From positions 8,342,001-8,406,000 of the forward strand of contig CM063292.1 of assembly GCA_032173965.1 (NCBI GenBank): DNA of 64,000 bases. The letters are read 5' to 3'. This document shows positions 9,978 to 23,707 of this stretch, piece after piece. The DNA comes from Sitta carolinensis. Lineage: Eukaryota > Chordata > Aves > Passeriformes > Sittidae. The position numbers and the translations under genes were made by a program. Positions within the stretch are counted from its first letter, which is position 1. Each line of letters opens with the position of its first letter. The notes under the pieces are model-generated. The model worked only from the letters and a program-made list of their open reading frames with translations. It searched no databases and had not been told where the DNA came from.

Positions 9978-12900
9978 AAAAACCTCACAGAACTTTTCTT
10001 CTGGAGAGTGAATCAAACACCTTCCCACAACTGGTGAAAACTGCCAGACTTATCCTTCTCTTGTAGACTTAGGGCCCCACTCATTCCCCAGTGGAATGGA
10101 CAGGGCCCATGACATAAGCATGGAAATGAGCAGATTCCAGCTTTGTGAGCCTTAGCATGTGCTAGCAGAGGCTGGTGATTGGTTTCTCACATCATCAGTG
10201 ATATGTGTCAGCACTTCTCTGCACATGCATTCTGAGCTTGCTTTGCACTTCCTCCTTTTCCTCTCGTCACACTGTCTGCATGATTTCCACTTGTGCTCCC
10301 CTTCACTCTGTATACAGCACAGTACTTTCTAGACCAGGAAAAATAGATTTCCCACAGAGCTTTATTTCTGGCAGAAAGCAGTAATCACATTTCTAGAAAG
10401 CAAACAACATCAGATACTTTTGTTTGACGGAGTCTGAGTAGAATTTGACTTGCATGTCTTATTTATAAACTAATATCCAGAACGAACAAGTGCAGAAGGT
10501 AGCAGTGACCCCAACAGCTGAAGGCACGAGGATGCCTGACTTGCACTCATTGCCAGGTCTATACTGGGTTGCAGGGGCTTCAGATGGCTTCAAGTCTGCA
10601 TTCCTAATAAATTTAATTACCTGGAGATCAGAAGTTAAGTGCTGTTCGTGTTTGCCTCGGAAGTCATTTGACACTTTGACTGCATCTTTGCCAAGCCTGT
10701 TAAAATTCCCAGTGTGGTCCAAAAGGGATGACTCTCAGTAGGGAGTGCACCCTGTGTGTCCATCACCCAGAGAGTAATTCCTGTTTGTGCTTTTGGCTCC
10801 ATTTGTTTAATTGACACTCATTAAAAGTGGTGACTGTTACTTAGGAGAGCTGTTGTACTCCTCACACATGCTAATTTAATAATTGTGGCTGCTCATGTTT
10901 TCATATTAATTTGTTGTTAGAAGTTTACTAAGTCAGGGGTGGAGTAGTTCTCTTGCTCCTGCTGTGGTTTTTGGGAGCAGAGTAGGGCCAATGGTCTCGT
11001 GTGTGAAAGCAAATGATTACCTGCAGTCTCTATTGGGCAGTAATCCACAAAAAAACCCACATCAAATTAGCTCAAAATTCATCTTTTCCTGCAGACAGGT
11101 GTCTACAGAATTGTACCGCTTCTTGCAGCACAGCTACAACGTCTGCATTTCTCTTTCTGAGTCCATGACCAATGGACTGGGAAGGACTGAATGAGACATG
11201 CAAAAGGGAGGGAATGGTTGGGAGCCTTTAGTTCTCAGGGAAGAAACACCTGATTAAATATCACAAATGAGCACACACCAAAACCTGGGAATCTGATAGC
11301 CTCATGCAGAGACATCACACAGGATCATGAAGCATTTAAAAATTCAATTATAGAGTTAATATATTTGGAAAAAATCCATAATGCAATTTATTTTTAGTAG
11401 AGAAATACATATTTAGCAGATAATAATCTATTCAGATGAACCAGAGTGTCAGCAAGGAAAATTTTATTCCCTTTAAGCGCTATTTTTAAATTTGGTGGGG
11501 GTTAATTATTACATTTCTCTGTGTGTCATCTCCATAAAGTGAAAAGGTGCATTACTTTCAGTCTCCTAATAAAAATGGTTCTCAGCAATAACACCTAACA
11601 CTACTTCCAGCTTGTTTAGTGCTTCAGTTAATAACGTGTACCATTACAAAAGCAATAAAAACTCAAAAGACTTAATGTGTTCTGTGGAAATGAATGGAAA
11701 ATCCAACAGTATTTTTAATGTTTCTCTAGAAACTAAAATTTGGAAACTAGATTTGAATGACTTGGTTGTGGGTCATTATTTTCTCAAGGATATTGATGCA
11801 AATAGAATCCAGGCTTCTCCACTTTTTAAATTGAATATTCTTACACTGGCTTACAGCAGTGCAGGGACAGGAGCTGGACGTGGCTGATCCTGCTGTGTCC
11901 CTTCCAGCTCAGGTTATTGCATGATTCCATAATTCACAGTTATCTCCCAAGGAAGATGCAAAACCAAACCAAAACCCAGTATTTCTCTGATTTCCAGTGG
12001 ACCAGAGATGGCTCAAACACAGTGTGAAGAATTATGGGTGCAGATTCCAGAGACATGTTATCACCATCCATTTGTGTGTGGAGAAAAGAGAAAATTGATT
12101 TTACAATTTCAATACGTGTGGGTTTTTTTCTTCCTTGCATATTTTAAAAATAAATGATGTTTTTCTTTTTTTTTTTTGTTTCTTTGAGTTTATTTTTGTT
12201 TTGTTTTACATTCTATAAGAAACAATTTAAGTTTTTTGAATTCAGGATACAATAAATTATATTCAGTATCAAATTGTGTCTTGAGAGATGGAGCTATTGC
12301 TATTAAAAATCAAGACAGGCAGTGTAAAAAAAAGTGTCTGATTGCTTTCTTAGCAATTGCATTGTTTTCTTTCTGTTTTCAGAAAATTGTCTTGAGATTG
12401 GATTTCCCCTTATTCCCCTATACAGTAACATGCAATAAAAAGTATTTTTTTGTTTGTTTGTTTGTTCCAAATACATTTTCTTTTTGGTTCTAAGAAGGCT
12501 TATTACAACACGGAAGCATTTCACCTTTGAAGCACAAGAAGAGTGCCCAGCTTCTGAGCTTAAACAAAACTTTTAATTTTCACCCACATAAATAGTATTA
12601 TATAGATCTTCTATGCAGATGATGGGGCCATAATTTCTTCACATAAAAAAAAAAATAAAAACCTGTGTTCACTGTGTTATGGCTCTCAGTATATTAGCAC
12701 TGAGTATTCCCATTGCCGAGGAAACGAGAAATGTAACTTTTTTTCTTAAACTTATAATTTTCAAGATGAGAAGAACATCTGTTTCAGCAATGGATCCTGA
12801 GGATATTGAGAACTCTGTACTCACCTTCTCCTCAGTGCCTGTTGGAAGTGTGGAGCCTCTGTGAACCTCTGCCAGCACAGTTAATTAAGTTTAAAGCAAC

Positions 12901-13081
12901 ATAATCAGCCTCTGCAATTAGTTATGAGCAAGTTGATGTGGAACTCCCTGTATTTGTCTGCTCTACTTCCAATGCAAAGGGCAATGTTTTAAATATTGGA
13001 ATAAAAATCTGATTAGGACCTTATGCTGCAAGAAATGTCTTGAGCTGAGAGATGAGAGAAAATTTCATCGTATTTAACAGG
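9978..13081. other. Unique non-coding DNA
   Basis: About 3.1 kb without recognisable gene or repeat apart from T and A runs near 12165-12180 and 12648-12660. The part around 10860-10920 is rich in TAAT-type AT motifs of the sort seen in conserved non-coding elements, but this cannot be tested without an alignment. Frames up to 93 codons show nothing familiar. Confidence 0.5.
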
Positions 13082-13192
13082 ATTTGAGCAACAACCTGGG
13101 GGAGTGGAAGGTGGCCCTGCTCAGGGCAGGGATTGGAATGAGAGGAGATTTAAGGTCTCTTCCAATCCAAAGCATCCTGTGATTCTGTGATC
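13082..13192 (+). mobile_element. CR1 LINE 3' end
   Basis: The segment ends with GGTCTCTTCCAATCCAAAGC and CCTGTGATTCTGTGATCTAT, the diagnostic CR1 3' terminus with its short ATTCTGTG repeats. It is 5'-truncated to about 110 bases. Confidence 0.88.
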
Positions 13193-14519
13193 TATTGTAC
13201 CTCATTATAATTAGGCCAAACTATGTTAAGAAATATTGTCATCTGTTCTCTTGCTCTTTAAGTTGCTCATTTGAGTAAAAAAAAAAAAAAAAAAAAGAGT
13301 GATTTTCTGTTTTATCAGTTGAGATCTAAAAAAGACAAGTATAAGCCTAGTCATAAATTGGGATAGCAGAGTTTTAGGTTTTAAACAGCAAGATTTTTAG
13401 TGTGGTCTTTGACATTTTGGATGAAAATAGAAATATAGTGTCTAAGGACTGAGTACTAATATCAGCAATATCACAAGCTACAAATAGATTTAATGAAGAG
13501 TATTACTGAACAACTCTGATTATCTTGGTTAAGCAAGTCCTGATTTTGATAGTGAGGTAACCTGGGAGCTCCCATCTCAGGTGGCAATTTAATAAAGGAA
13601 GCTTGTCTATAATGGGATCTGCAACTTACTCTGACCCTCTGAAACAGCTGCGGGGGTTCTGCCTAACAACTCCACTAAGTGACTTGTTCATTAAGACATT
13701 TAATTACACCATTCCAAAAAAAGAAAGAACTGAAGTTACCTAGCAAAGGTTAAAAAAAAAAAAAAAATAAATCCCCCAGTCTTGCCTCTCTTATTCCAGT
13801 GCACCTGCTTGTGTTTAGTACCTATCATCACCTTTTAAAATCATTTTGTACCTTGTATCCTCTTGAGAACAGAGAGTGTCTTCAGTCGGAAAGTGTAAAG
13901 GCAAATGAACTTTTGGCTTCCAAGTTAAAAGGAAGAGTTCCTTTTCAGCTTTCTTGTAGCATTTAGTGCTAGTTTGCAGCTGGCGTTGTTGGATAATGTT
14001 GTCATGTGTGCTTCTTGTTAGCCCTGTTATAAAAGTGGCAATCTTAAATGTTATGTAAATAATTTCAGTTTCAAAGGCACAGAAAATAGTAACAAAGCTG
14101 TTTCAGTGACAGGTAGTTGTAGTATTCTTTGTGTGCTCCTCAGGGGAGCTTGGTCCTTTAGTGCTTTTCAGCTGGAATAATCAGTGTCTTTGATATTTGT
14201 ATACCGTGAGACCTTTGCAAAGTGTTACTCACTGAGGCCATCACCATGCTGCTTTAAATGATCCTGTTATACACCAGGAAATGCTTTCCACCTTCTTTTA
14301 GTGCTAAGCCTCCAAGGCCTGCATTTCTGTTATTACCACAAAATAAAAGTCCTTACTAAGCTTTCTGAAATCACCCTGCTTAGACTGCTTCCAGCTGATG
14401 CGTAGAAATTTATTCTGAATTACTTCCACTGTGGTTTGAAATAACAGTGTGAGTTGTCAGAGTTACTGAGAAAAAGGGAGATTGTGTTAATGTCTGTGTG
14501 CTCTCACATTAGCAATGGG
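13193..14519. other. Unique non-coding DNA with two A tracts
   Basis: A20 lies at 13277-13296 and A16 near 13752-13767; neither is preceded by a recognisable retroposed gene. The rest is AT-rich with no gene or repeat seen. Confidence 0.55.
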
Positions 14520-14706
14520 AAGGGGGGTCAGGCTCTGGCAGGGGGTGCCCAGGGAGGTGTGGGAGTCCCCATCCCTGCAGGTGTCCAAGGAATAACTGCT
14601 GTGGCACTCGGAGCTCTGGGCTGGTGCCCCAAGTGGGGACGGCTTGAAGGCTGGGTTCTGCTGCTGCAGGGCTTTCCAGCCTCAGTGATTCTGTGGTTGT
14701 TGTTGT
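14520..14706 (+). mobile_element. CR1 LINE 3' end, diverged
   Basis: GGTGCCCAGGGAGGTGTGGG, CCATCCCTGCAGGTGTCCAA and the terminal CAGTGATTCTGTGG follow the order of the CR1 3' region in sense orientation. The tail then changes to GTTGTTGTTG. Confidence 0.82.
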
Positions 14707-15162
14707 CAGCAGGCAGTGGGTCTGGCACAACCAGCTCTCGAGTGTAGCTTCTGCCTTTCCTGGGTGCCTTACTGTGACATTCCATCTGCAGTAAATTACA
14801 GTGTCTGAAAAGATCAAATTGAGATAATTCATGAATTGCATGTCAGTGGATTATTTCTGTAAAGAGAATATTCTAGTGCTTTCTTGTTGCAGATAAAGTT
14901 ATTTATTGCCTTGGGTATTCATTAGGGCTCAGCACAGCAACTTTGTGCTCTAGCACCAGCACACTCACCCTTCAAAATTCCAGCTACTGCCTATTTCCTG
15001 CTAAACAGTTTTATTTTTCTAGTTTGTATACAGTGGGGATGAATTGTTAAACAAGCAAGAAAAAAGCTGTACTAAAACCTGCTTGCTTATGAGGGCAGTT
15101 ATTGAGGAACTCCTGAAGTGTCTGGGTGTGTGGGCTCCATGGGGCACCAGCAAGACAGTACC
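14707..15162. other. Unique non-coding DNA
   Basis: I see no feature between the CR1 copy and the ATTG microsatellite. Confidence 0.55.
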
Positions 15163-15201
<39 letters not shown>

Positions 15202-15202
15202 T
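15163..15202 (+). repeat. (ATTG)10 microsatellite
   Basis: Ten uninterrupted copies of ATTG/GATT in 40 bases. Such a pure tract is likely length-variable between individuals. Confidence 0.97.
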
Positions 15203-15410
15203 AGAAAGAGTTAACATGAGAAAGTGGAGGTACTTGGCTGGCAAAAGAAAAGGAAATGAGACATGAAGCAGGTCACATGTTTGGGGGGACAACTCTTGAA
15301 TAGCTCTGTGCTCATCAGGTTTGGACTAGGACAGTGTATTTGTAATTCCAAATATACAGACACACTCAGGTTTGCCTTGGTTCTCCAGCTGGAAGAGCCA
15401 TGATGTATTT

Positions 15411-15558
15411 TCATGGAATCACAGAATGGTTTGGGTGGGGGGAAACCTCAAATTTCATCCAGTCCCACCTCCTGCCATGGACAGGGACACCTTTCACCAG
15501 CCCAGCTTGCTCCAAGCTGCATCCAGCCTGGCCTGTTCACGTCTGCTTTTCCAAAGAC
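15411..15558 (-). mobile_element. CR1 LINE 3' end, antisense
   Basis: It starts TCATGGAATCACAGAATGGT, then GACAGGGACACC and CCAGCTTGCTCCAAGCTGCA, the antisense order of the CR1 3' end. The 5' truncation point (right side) is near 15558. Confidence 0.93.
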
Positions 15559-16057
15559 TTAAAAATAATATTCCCTGTTTTCCTCCCTTCCTAAAAGTCA
15601 TAGCTGCTGTAGTGATCCCAATCCAAAGAGCAGTGCACAGCAAGGGTCACCTTCAATACAGGATCTGTACACTGCTGTTCCAGCAATAACACCACTTGTA
15701 GCTTTTGCCTTTATCAGACTCCAGCAAATTGTTATGTGACCATGATTGTTACGTGAAAGAACAAATGATAAATGAATTCTTTCTGTTAACAAAGCCCACC
15801 TCCAATCTCTGAAGAGGGAAGAAGCAGCTTCCCTTCATGGTCAGAATTTCTCAGAAGGCTGTGTCCTGAGCAAAGCCTTGTTCAGTGCTAGAGCAGGAAT
15901 TCCCAGGGTCTGTGTAAATCTCTGCTGTTCTCTGGTCCTTTACTGCTTTACTGGCAGGAAACACCATTGGAAATATGACATTCAGGAGCCTTCCTGGATG
16001 GGATCATAAGGAACCAGCAGGTTATGGTATGGAGTTACTGGGTTGTATTTTATGGAG
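15559..16057. other. Unique non-coding DNA
   Basis: No gene or repeat recognised in this interval between two antisense CR1 copies. Confidence 0.55.
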
Positions 16058-16378
16058 CATCACAGAATGGGTTGGGTTGGGAGGGACCCAAAGCTCACCC
16101 ATCCCACCCATCCCTGTCAGGGCCCCTGCCCTGTGCCAGGGGCTCCCAGCCCCAGTGTCCAGCCTGGCCTTGGGCACTGCCAGGGATCCAGGGGCAGCCC
16201 CAGCTGCTCTGGGCACCCTGTGCCAGGGCTGCCCACCCTGCCAGGGAACAATTCCTGCCCAGGATCCCCCCAGCCCTGCCCTCGGCCACTGCCAGCCCCT
16301 CCCTGGCTCCTGCCCCTCCAGCCCCTGTAAATTGTCCCACTCCATTTCTCTTGCAGGCTCCTTTCAGGGTCTGAGATG
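16058..16378 (-). mobile_element. CR1 LINE, antisense, with intact 3' tail
   Basis: Read on the minus strand, the copy runs from CAGACCCTGAAAGGAGCCTG through the 125-base core (16143-16267) to CCCAACCCATTCTGTGATGC. It has the same core as 9785-9977, 20509-20632 and 47899-48023, but keeps the 3' terminus. Open frames of 95-146 codons here are by-products of its GC-rich composition. Confidence 0.92.
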
Positions 16379-19300
16379 TCATCAAAGGACTCCTCTGTCT
16401 CAACATATTACTTAGAGATATTTTGGATGTATTCAGGCACTCTCACTGTTCTAAATTAGAACTCTAGAAGTCTTAAAAAAATAAATCTTCAAGTAATTGC
16501 ATATGACCATTCATAATGTGCCACAGGAATCCCTACAAATATTGGTAAGATTTTCCTTCCTGAGGGTTTTGGAGTAGAAGTTGCCTTGTGACTATGGGAA
16601 AATTATGCAAAATTATGGGGAAAGCAGCTGAAAGCATTCAGCATATCATTCTGAAGTCCATATGAGAGCTTTGAGAGACTCTTAAACCTTCTGCAGCAAA
16701 GGTGACTTTTGCTAATGTTAATCTGTTCTGCCAGAGCAGAGAAACCCTGTTACCATTTGATTTGTTCATCTCAGCGCAAGTAAAGGTGGGTGTGCTGCAG
16801 GGGAGTTGCAGAGCAGCCCAAACCTCCCAGCTTTGGGTAAACCAATCCAGTGGGCTGCAAAGGGCTGTGTGCAGGTAAAATTCACTGCAAAAGGGCTTTG
16901 GGAATGACTTCTTGCTCAGCAGAAGAACAAATGTTGAAATTGTTATTGCAGGTCTAATAGTGGGAGTGTTTGGTTACTCAGTTCTCTTACACCATGAAGG
17001 GAAATCTTTCCTCTGACAGATTTTTGTACCATGATATTCAATCTAATGTACTGCTACAGTGACAGCCTCTTAAGATTGAAACCAGATGGAATTAGATGAA
17101 AAACAGAAAACTCTCTTTTCTTAAAACCATACAGCTAAGTCTTATCTTTTATGACTTCGTGCTTTTATTTTTGCTCAGTATTTTAAAGCCTCTAAATTAT
17201 CAGTCCTAAAATGTTGATTCATATTTGTTAATTAAACACGGTTTTTTTACTTTATTCTGCTAGTCTGATAATAAAATAACAGATATTTAAGTAGGTTTAA
17301 TACAACAACCTTATGAAAACAAAACATGTGGACATAAATTTTTCACTTTTTTCCCCTTGATTATTATAAAAGGAATTACATTATGTGTGCCTGTCTAGTT
17401 GTCTTGCACTGAATAAAATGAAAGACAAAAACAAAGTGAGAATAATTTCATTAACTTTAAAGGGTTTGCGTACTACAGAAAGGAAAAAATAGTAGGGAAG
17501 GAGAATACAAATTAGAGTTCGTTCCTAAGGACTTTTGATGAGTCCTTCATCCAAAGGAACAGCTAGAAAGAAAAAACAGGTGTAAGACTGAAGTATTAGG
17601 TAGGAAATGGAGAAAGATTATTGGCTAAATTGCTAAGTTCATAGACTAAGGTGAAATCTTACAGTGGGGTTTTTTTCTTATTGATAAAATATTTTTGAGA
17701 AACAGATGTAAGACTGCTTGGGTAAATATTACAGAATTCAGGATCCAGAGGTGGTGATTTATTATTCCACCATCAGGATACTCTACAATAATCTGCTTTG
17801 TTTCCTACCTTTAGAAACCAAGATTCACATAGCACTGTGTGCCCTTCCCGATTTTGGATACCGCTGTGACAGATTTCTACTCTGGGAGAAGTTTATCCCC
17901 AAGAAATGCTGATCATCTTTCTTGACATGTATCAGGATGCTGTGAGCATTCTTGTGTTGTCCCAGGCTTTTCCTGTAGCATTTGCTTTAACACTAATGTT
18001 AAAAATAGTTTGATATATTGTGAATTCCAGCTGTGGTGACATTCCCCCCTCCTACCCTTCATCCATGGGTCTCTTGTCATGGCACTTGGCTTCTGTTCTG
18101 CTGCCAACTTTTATCATTTAAAAGCTGAACGTTTATTTGCAAGCAACCAAAGAAGAAAGCCTTGGCACGAGAGAATGAATAAAACTTACTTATGAAGGAC
18201 TTTGGGACAGGATATAAAATTTCTAAAGCCTGAAGTTTTCATAGCAGGTAAAGTTCTTGCACAATTGAGCATTAAACTGAGTGGATACTTCTGCTGGTTT
18301 GACTGACAGTTGTTTTTTAGGGGGAGCTACCCTTTATATATGTATTTATTTATTTATTTTGCTTTGCTCTCCTTTCTATTTTACAGAGGGGTAAAGGACT
18401 AAGGCCAGGTGGATCTGCTGCAGAGCAGCTGCCCATCCTTTTATCCATGGCCTGACTCCTTGCATTGCTCTCTAATTTGTTTTTCTCCTGGCAATCTGGT
18501 TTTTTCCCTCAGCTGTCTTCAGGCTCTTCCCTGAGTGTTTCACCACTTTGCAGCACCACTGTTTTCTCCTCCATCTTCTCAGTCTCTGTTAGGCTTCTCT
18601 GCTTTTTGCCAGTTCTAAGTTGTGACTCGTGTTTCCCTTCCTGTGTGACTGAAACCAGACACCCTCCACCCTTCCCCAACCCTGTATCCTGCACATCACC
18701 AGAATAGAAAAAACAGCCAATTTATTTGCACACTCTACACCAAAGAAATAATAATCCTTTTTTTAATGCCATGGAGTTACCTGTGAAAGTTACCTAATTT
18801 TTAGTGGTAAACAATTTATTATTTATATTAACAATTATTTGTAGAAATCATATTATTTACTGTCTCCAGTACTGAGTTGCTATACTATGAGATGTTGTGG
18901 GATTTGGGGGGTTTTGGGGGTTTCTTTTGGGTGGTTTCTTAGAGGATTTTTACATCATTTCAATAAATTTTCAAATAATTGGAAATCAGCTCTTCTCTTT
19001 TCTACAGATCAAGATAGGTATTCAGTATTTGCTTCAACATGTTCTCTATCAGACTCATACTGGAATGTTGAGTAATACATCCTGCCAAGATACTGAATGT
19101 TTTATTCTGTTACACCAGGGAGAAAAAAAATCATTATTTTTTTATATATCATTCAGTAATGATTAATCTCATGTTGAATAATAATTTTTAATTTCAATTT
19201 CTTGAATATATTTGTTAATTTACCTCCTGCTAATATGCTGCTTTAGATGCCACTATTTTGAATTTATTTCTGTACTTAAGTATCATTTGCATAATGGCAT

Positions 19301-19870
19301 TAAGAGGTCCACTCCTGAGTATTTGGTGGTGGGATGTTGGACAGAGCGAACAGGCTGTAATTAGTGGCATCTGACCTTCAACTTCATTAATATGCAAATA
19401 GAAATACCACAGGGTGCAAAAGCATGGTGCTGTTAAAGCAGTCACTTCTGTTTGTCAGATTTCAGTCATGGCGGTTTGCTTTTTATTTATTTTTTATAAT
19501 GCATAATGTTATGTGATTTTCTATACTAAAATACCCGTGTAAAGGTGAATATATGAAATTGTACATGTGCAGAGGCAAAGGGGGTTCTTGTCTTCCATAG
19601 AGATAATGGGCAAAGCTGAGTAAGTGCTGCATGGACATAGTTCTTCTTGGCTTTCTCACATGAATCTTCTTCCCCTGAGATCCTGATTCATTTAAAGCCC
19701 CACCATGACTGCAATTCTACCACAGCTTGATGCAAGCCAGGTTGGGAGAGGATCACACTGGTTTCTTCGGCTTCCCCAGCAGCAGCTGCTTACAGAGGAT
19801 TGAAAAATGTGTCTTCTGAGCTTTATTTTGGGGTTTTATCTTCTGCATGTCACTGTGCCCTGTCACATAT
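16379..19870. other. Unique non-coding DNA
   Basis: About 3.5 kb without recognisable gene or mobile element. A short (TTTA)n run lies near 18340-18360. The sequence is AT-rich, with the highest AT near 17100-17420 and 18770-18860. Confidence 0.5.
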
Positions 19871-20138
19871 CAAGAGCCCCGGGCTGGGTGAGGCTGGAGG
19901 GGCCAGGGCTGTCCCGGTGCCCCCTCCCTGCTCCAGCAGGGCCATCCCAGAGCACAGGGCACAGCAGTGTGTGCCTGTGGCTCTGCCATGGCCCAGCCAG
20001 GAGACTCCAGAGCCTCTGGGCACACTCTGCTCAGGGCTGGGCACTGCCCAGGGCAGCAGCTGTGCCTCCTGGGCACGGGCAGCTCCTGGGCTCAGCCCTG
20101 CACCTTCCTCTTGTCCTGTTGCTCGATCTTGATTCTCA
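19871..20138 (-). mobile_element. CR1 LINE fragment, antisense
   Basis: On the minus strand it reads GAGCAACAGGACAAGAGGAA, later GGCTCTGGAGTCTCC, then GGCCCTGCTGGAGCAGGGAG and CCTCCAGCCTCACCCAGCCC. That is the order found in the CR1 3' region. The terminal ATTCTGTG tail is not evident at the left edge. A sense CR1 begins about 27 bases to the right. Confidence 0.82.
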
Positions 20139-20164
20139 AGAAGAATTGAAACGGGGGCATTAAA

Positions 20165-20715
20165 AGCAGTGTGAGCAGCACATCGAGAGGGTGATTCTGC
20201 CCTTCTGCCCCCTCAGGTGTTCCCTCACCTGAAGAGCAGCCCTCAGTCCTGGGGCCCAGCACAGGAAGGACCTGGAGCTGCTGGAGAGAACCCAGAGGAG
20301 GCCATGGAGTTTCTGAGGGGGCTGGAGCCCCTCTGCTATGGATCCAGGCTGGGACAGCTGGGGCTGCTCAGCTTGGAGTGGAGAAGGTTGTGTGGACCCC
20401 TTAGAGCACCTTCCAGGGTCTGCAAGGAAGCAGAGAGGGATTTTTTATCAGACACTGGAGTGATGGGATGCAGGGAATGTCTCCCACTTCCAGAGGGCAG
20501 GGCTGGGGGGATCCTGGGCAGGAATTGTTCCCTGGCAGGGTGGGCAGCCCTGGCACAGGGTGCCCAGAGCAGCTGGGGCTGCCCCTGGATCCCTGGCAGT
20601 GCCCAAGACCAGGCTGGACACTGGGGCTGGGAAGAAGGTGCCCTGCCCATGGCAGGGGGTGGCACTGGATGAGCATCAAGGTCCCTTGTAACCCACACCA
20701 TCCTGTGATTCTACA
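20165..20715 (+). mobile_element. CR1 LINE, longest copy with 3' tail
   Basis: About 550 bases of CR1 in sense orientation. In order it shows GGTGATTCTGCCC, CAGTCCTGGGGCCCAGCACA, GAAGGACCTGGAGCTGCTGG, GCTCAGCTTGGAGTGGAGAA, the 125-base core at 20509-20632, GCCCATGGCAGGGGGTGGCA and the end CATCCTGTGATTCTAC. It is the best internal reference in the window for the order of CR1 segments. It sits head-to-head with the antisense copy to its left. Confidence 0.95.
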
Positions 20716-23707
20716 AGGAGAAATGGGCCATTCCTCAAAATCTCCTGTCCCTTGAGTACTCGCATCTCTTATGAACTTATTTAAATGCTGAAGAAGTGTC
20801 AAAAATGTTTGGTTTTCATTTTTAATGACTCTATTTTTGGAGGGTTGAAGTGACACGTTCACATCCATTCCAGGCATATCTCTCAATCATCTGTATAAAT
20901 CACCCTGCCAAGCTCACCCTTATCTGCGTGCACAGCAGAGTCACAGTGAGTTCTTTTGGATCAATAAGCAACTTTTCCCTGGAAACACTCCTCTCCCAGG
21001 TGGGTACAGTGAAGTTGCTAAGTGACTGCTCTTGCTGCAGTGGAGCTGTACTCACATCAGCCTGACAGAAAGCAAAGCTTGGGAAGAAAGCAAGAGGCAG
21101 CACAGCTAGAGGATGATGATGTGTTTGTTCCCTGGGAACAATATTATTGCCATTTAGAACTTCTAACTCAGCTCTTGCTGAGTGCACTGCTCTTTGGCAG
21201 GATCAGCAAAGGTGTATTTAACTGTTATTCCATGAAGCAAAAGCTCTGTGCCTGCTCTTCCAGGCAGTGGCAGCACCACGTGGGAAACAAGAGGGTTTTG
21301 ACTTCTCTCCTGTGTGAATGAATTCACAGCCCAGTACTGGTCTGTACCTGGGAGCTTCCTTCTTCTTCTTCCACTACAACAGTAGCTATAATTTAAATTA
21401 CCTTTAAATTAAACATGCAGCATGAAGAAAATAACAGGACTTTTTAAAAATCCCATATTCCTGCTGATAACAGATTCCTTGGAATTGTGAAGGCGATGTG
21501 ACATCCATCTGCCTGCACCACTGAGAAGCAGCCAAGAACTGGTTGGGTTTTTTTCCCTCTGATGCTCTCTCACACCCTTCTTCAGATGGTTTTGCCTCTG
21601 TATGGAATTATTAATATAGGAGTGGTAAGATGGGATAATTATCTTTAGCAACCAATTGTAGTTTAGGGGATACAGTGTTACATGGCAATGTCCATTGGAA
21701 ATTCCTGGTGCAGTCACACAGCCCAAATCAAAATTAAAATACTGCTGGAAGGATCTGATGGAGCTCTTCAGGTGACAGATAGCAGGAATCACATTGATGG
21801 AGGCAAAGTTTCTTTACACCTGCCAGGTAAATTGCCTTTAGATTAAAGGATGTTGATATCCCACAATCACAGATACTTCTGGATGCATTTTATACCTGAA
21901 ACATTTTTATGCAGATTATCAAATTATGGTATTTGATCAAAGCCAATTTTCTATTTTCACTATAAAACCAGAAATGAAAGTGGATAATCTGTGGTGAGCA
22001 GTTCTCATGAAATCCAGTTCCTAAACTGGCTGGGTGAACTTTCATTTCTAAGCTCCTCTGGTTTTCACTCATATGAAAGCAAATTATGTGGAGGTTGTGC
22101 TGGGGAAATGGAAGGTCTGCAGGATCAGAGATTATATTTTCAATGCAATCACTCCATGCTTCATTGTGCACAGGGTATACAGATTTCCTTAGGATCTTTT
22201 CTGTCACTTGATGCCAACTATCCATTTCTCCAAGTTACACAGAATATGAAAATATAGAGCAAAGCTGAAACTCTTATCTGAATAATGCTTTATTTCTAGG
22301 AAGTATTTGCTGTTTATATATGCTTTAATTTTTTTAATTTAACCTTGCACCTGTCAAACCTAAAGAATTACAGAATTAGCGTAGGAAGATGCTAAGAATC
22401 AAAGTTCCAATTCAGTGTCTAATTACTCTGAATATTTAATTCTTTTGAACAATATGCTTCAGAAGAATCATTAGCACACTGAAATCCCCAATTATCTATT
22501 ATTTGCACAAGTGGCTGTTCATGCCATGCAGCCTCTGGCCTGGGGAATGGGGTGGTAGTTCCAGAGTGGCTGTGCCCTTTTGGAAGCAGATGGAAGGTCA
22601 GACACTCCAAATTCTCTAATGGCCTCCAAAAAGTTCATCATTATTGAAGAGATTATTGGAGCATTTCTTTTGTGCAGAAAAGTTCAATAAGGGTAATAAA
22701 AAATAAACATACCAGTAGAAATACAGAAATATTTTTGTGCTGTGGGTTTTAGACATAGAATGGATTCCCATTTTTTTTCCGAGTCAGTAGTAAATTCCAG
22801 TTGTTTTCAGTTTTGCCAATATCTGATTCAAGGGCTCTGTAAAAATACAAACATTGTGAAAGTGCATAAATAATATTTCACATTCTCTGAACATATCTTT
22901 TGGGATTAGCAAGTGACCATGCTTTTCCAGTATCATTGTGTTACAAGTGTTCCTCCCAGATGTCTCTGCAAATATCTGATGTTTTTTTGTTGTTCTGGTG
23001 TAAATCCAGGTTATCTTTGTTCAAGGAGAATTTACTGTTTTCCACTAGGAATCACTGATATCACCAAATTTCATTATATTTTCTCATATTTCACAGTGTT
23101 GTTGTCTAATATGACAAGTCAAGGGTGTGGTTTTATGCTTAAAAAGCCTTTTTTTTTAATTTAAAGAATTTTAAATAATCTGTTAAAAATTTAAAATATA
23201 ATATATGTATATTATATTCGGAATATGTAGAATTCTTCTTTTTGAAGCATTTTTTAATATATTAAGGAGAACAAATGATAGCTTCAGAACTGTTTAGACT
23301 TATTTTCTGTGTCTAGTTTTATCCTATGGCACTGGCAGACTTCATACCAGTCACATAGGGTTAGGCAACGAGTAAAACTCTGTTTCATGATCCTCTAGAT
23401 CACTAGAGATCACTTGGGTCATTATATATTGTTTAAATTATTTTAAAAAAATTATGAGCAAGGTAGTTTATGGAGTAAGATGAAGCAGTAACAAAACTAA
23501 TGGGCTTATTCTCCCTCCCTGGGAATTTGGAAAATTTCATTTTGGCTACCTGTGCCTTTAACTCATGTAATGGAATTGCAGAAATCAAGCAGGAGTTTCT
23601 AAAACGCTGAATGCACTTTCTGTTGCAGTCTAGGCTTTCCCTAAGAACTGTGACAGGTCAGAACTAGTGGGACGTAAATCATAATGTAAATTATAATGTA
23701 GATTCCA
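20716..23707. other. Unique non-coding DNA
   Basis: About 3 kb with no recognisable gene or repeat. Minus-strand frames of 127 codons (21409-21792) and 111 codons (21890-22225) show no familiar motif. Very AT-rich near 23150-23230. Confidence 0.5.

Noticed and set aside
10860..10920. AT-rich TAAT cluster as a conserved enhancer
   Set aside because: Only composition suggests it; conservation cannot be judged from a single sequence.
21409..22225. Two minus-strand frames of 127 and 111 codons
   Set aside because: No motif recognised; both lie in AT-rich unique DNA and look like chance frames.
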